A stretch of 6,038 nt of DNA from Ramlibacter sp. (lineage in GTDB: Bacteria > Pseudomonadota > Gammaproteobacteria > Burkholderiales > Burkholderiaceae_C). Below are positions 5,887 through 6,038 of the stretch, one piece after another; the first letter of the stretch is position 1, and the number at the start of each line of letters is the position of its first letter. The notes under the pieces are model-generated. The model did not search any database. It had not been told where the DNA came from and saw only the letters and a program-made list of their open reading frames with translations. The DNA is taken from positions 1-6,038 of the forward strand of contig JAMPXR010000171.1 in the NCBI GenBank assembly GCA_023701085.1, written 5' to 3'. Made by a program: the position numbers and the translations under genes.

Positions 5887-6038
5887 ATGCTCGAGCGCCT
5901 GATCGACGCGATGGCGGCTGCCGTACCCGGCCAGTGCGCGGTGTGCCGCGCCTGGCCGGCCGAGCCGGTCTGCGCCCGATGCATCGCGCGCTTCGCGCCG
6001 GCGCGGCCGCGCTGCCGGCGCTGCGCCCTGCCCGTCCC
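5887..6038 (+). CDS. comF: ComF-family phosphoribosyltransferase-like protein, 5' part (cut by window edge)
   Basis: The first 50 codons of a plus-strand gene, open to the window edge. It begins MLERLIDAMAAAVPGQCAVC and carries three CxxC pairs, Cys17/Cys20, Cys29/Cys32 and Cys43/Cys46 (CRRC). This cysteine spacing right at the N-terminus is the zinc-finger region of ComF/GntX-type proteins, which precedes a type I phosphoribosyltransferase domain; that domain lies outside the window. ComF proteins are linked to DNA uptake in competent bacteria, while many proteobacterial relatives have no demonstrated role. There is no SD near the ATG; the nearest purine run (GGGCGAG) is 12 nt away. A -10-like box six bases before the ATG suggests a leaderless mRNA. 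Identification rests on the cysteine pattern and short N-terminus only. Confidence 0.8.
   Translation, partial: MLERLIDAMAAAVPGQCAVCRAWPAEPVCARCIARFAPARPRCRRCALPV

Overview
The window is a piece of a high-GC proteobacterial chromosome. Its content points to a betaproteobacterium of the order Burkholderiales, most likely Alcaligenaceae such as Bordetella or Achromobacter. The evidence is the gene order (methyltransferase, DUF2244, coxB, coxA, a 36-residue assembly protein, ctaG, DUF2970, coxC), the codon use with G or C at most third positions, and the protein wording. The genus is an inference.

Layout. Nearly everything is on the minus strand, so biological order runs from high to low coordinates. 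At the right edge a ComF-type phosphoribosyltransferase begins on the plus strand at 5887 and runs off the window. Divergent from it, only 30 bp away, is a BioC-like methyltransferase-fold protein (5856 to 4963). Then come a DUF2244 membrane protein (4874 to 4398), cytochrome c oxidase subunit II with a fused C-terminal cytochrome c domain (4319 to 3159), and subunit I (3124 to 1385). A 36-residue small assembly protein follows (1369 to 1259), then the CuB assembly factor CtaG/Cox11 (1252 to 677), a DUF2970 protein (669 to 487), and the first 147 codons of subunit III (441 to 1, cut by the edge). The gaps from coxB to coxC are 34, 15, 6, 7 and 45 nt, as expected for one operon. The two gaps upstream (78 and 88 nt) show no clear terminator, so DUF2244 and possibly the methyltransferase could be read into the cox operon.

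How the genes work together. CoxB (CuA plus cytochrome c), CoxA (heme a, heme a3/CuB) and CoxC form a caa3-type aa3 terminal oxidase that reduces O2 to water and pumps protons. CtaG delivers copper for the CuB site of CoxA, and the two tiny membrane proteins beside it are presumed assembly or accessory factors. All visible metal ligands in CoxA, CoxB and CtaG are intact.

This is mostly a conserved housekeeping region; I see no mobile element, CRISPR array, RNA gene or defence system. The points worth a second look are a BioC-like protein whose SAM-binding glycine loop is missing, a 30-bp divergent promoter with a shared -10 element and a probably leaderless comF-like start, an apparently long C-terminal tail on CoxA, a possible coupling hairpin at the coxA/small-protein junction, and the two poorly understood small membrane proteins embedded in the operon.
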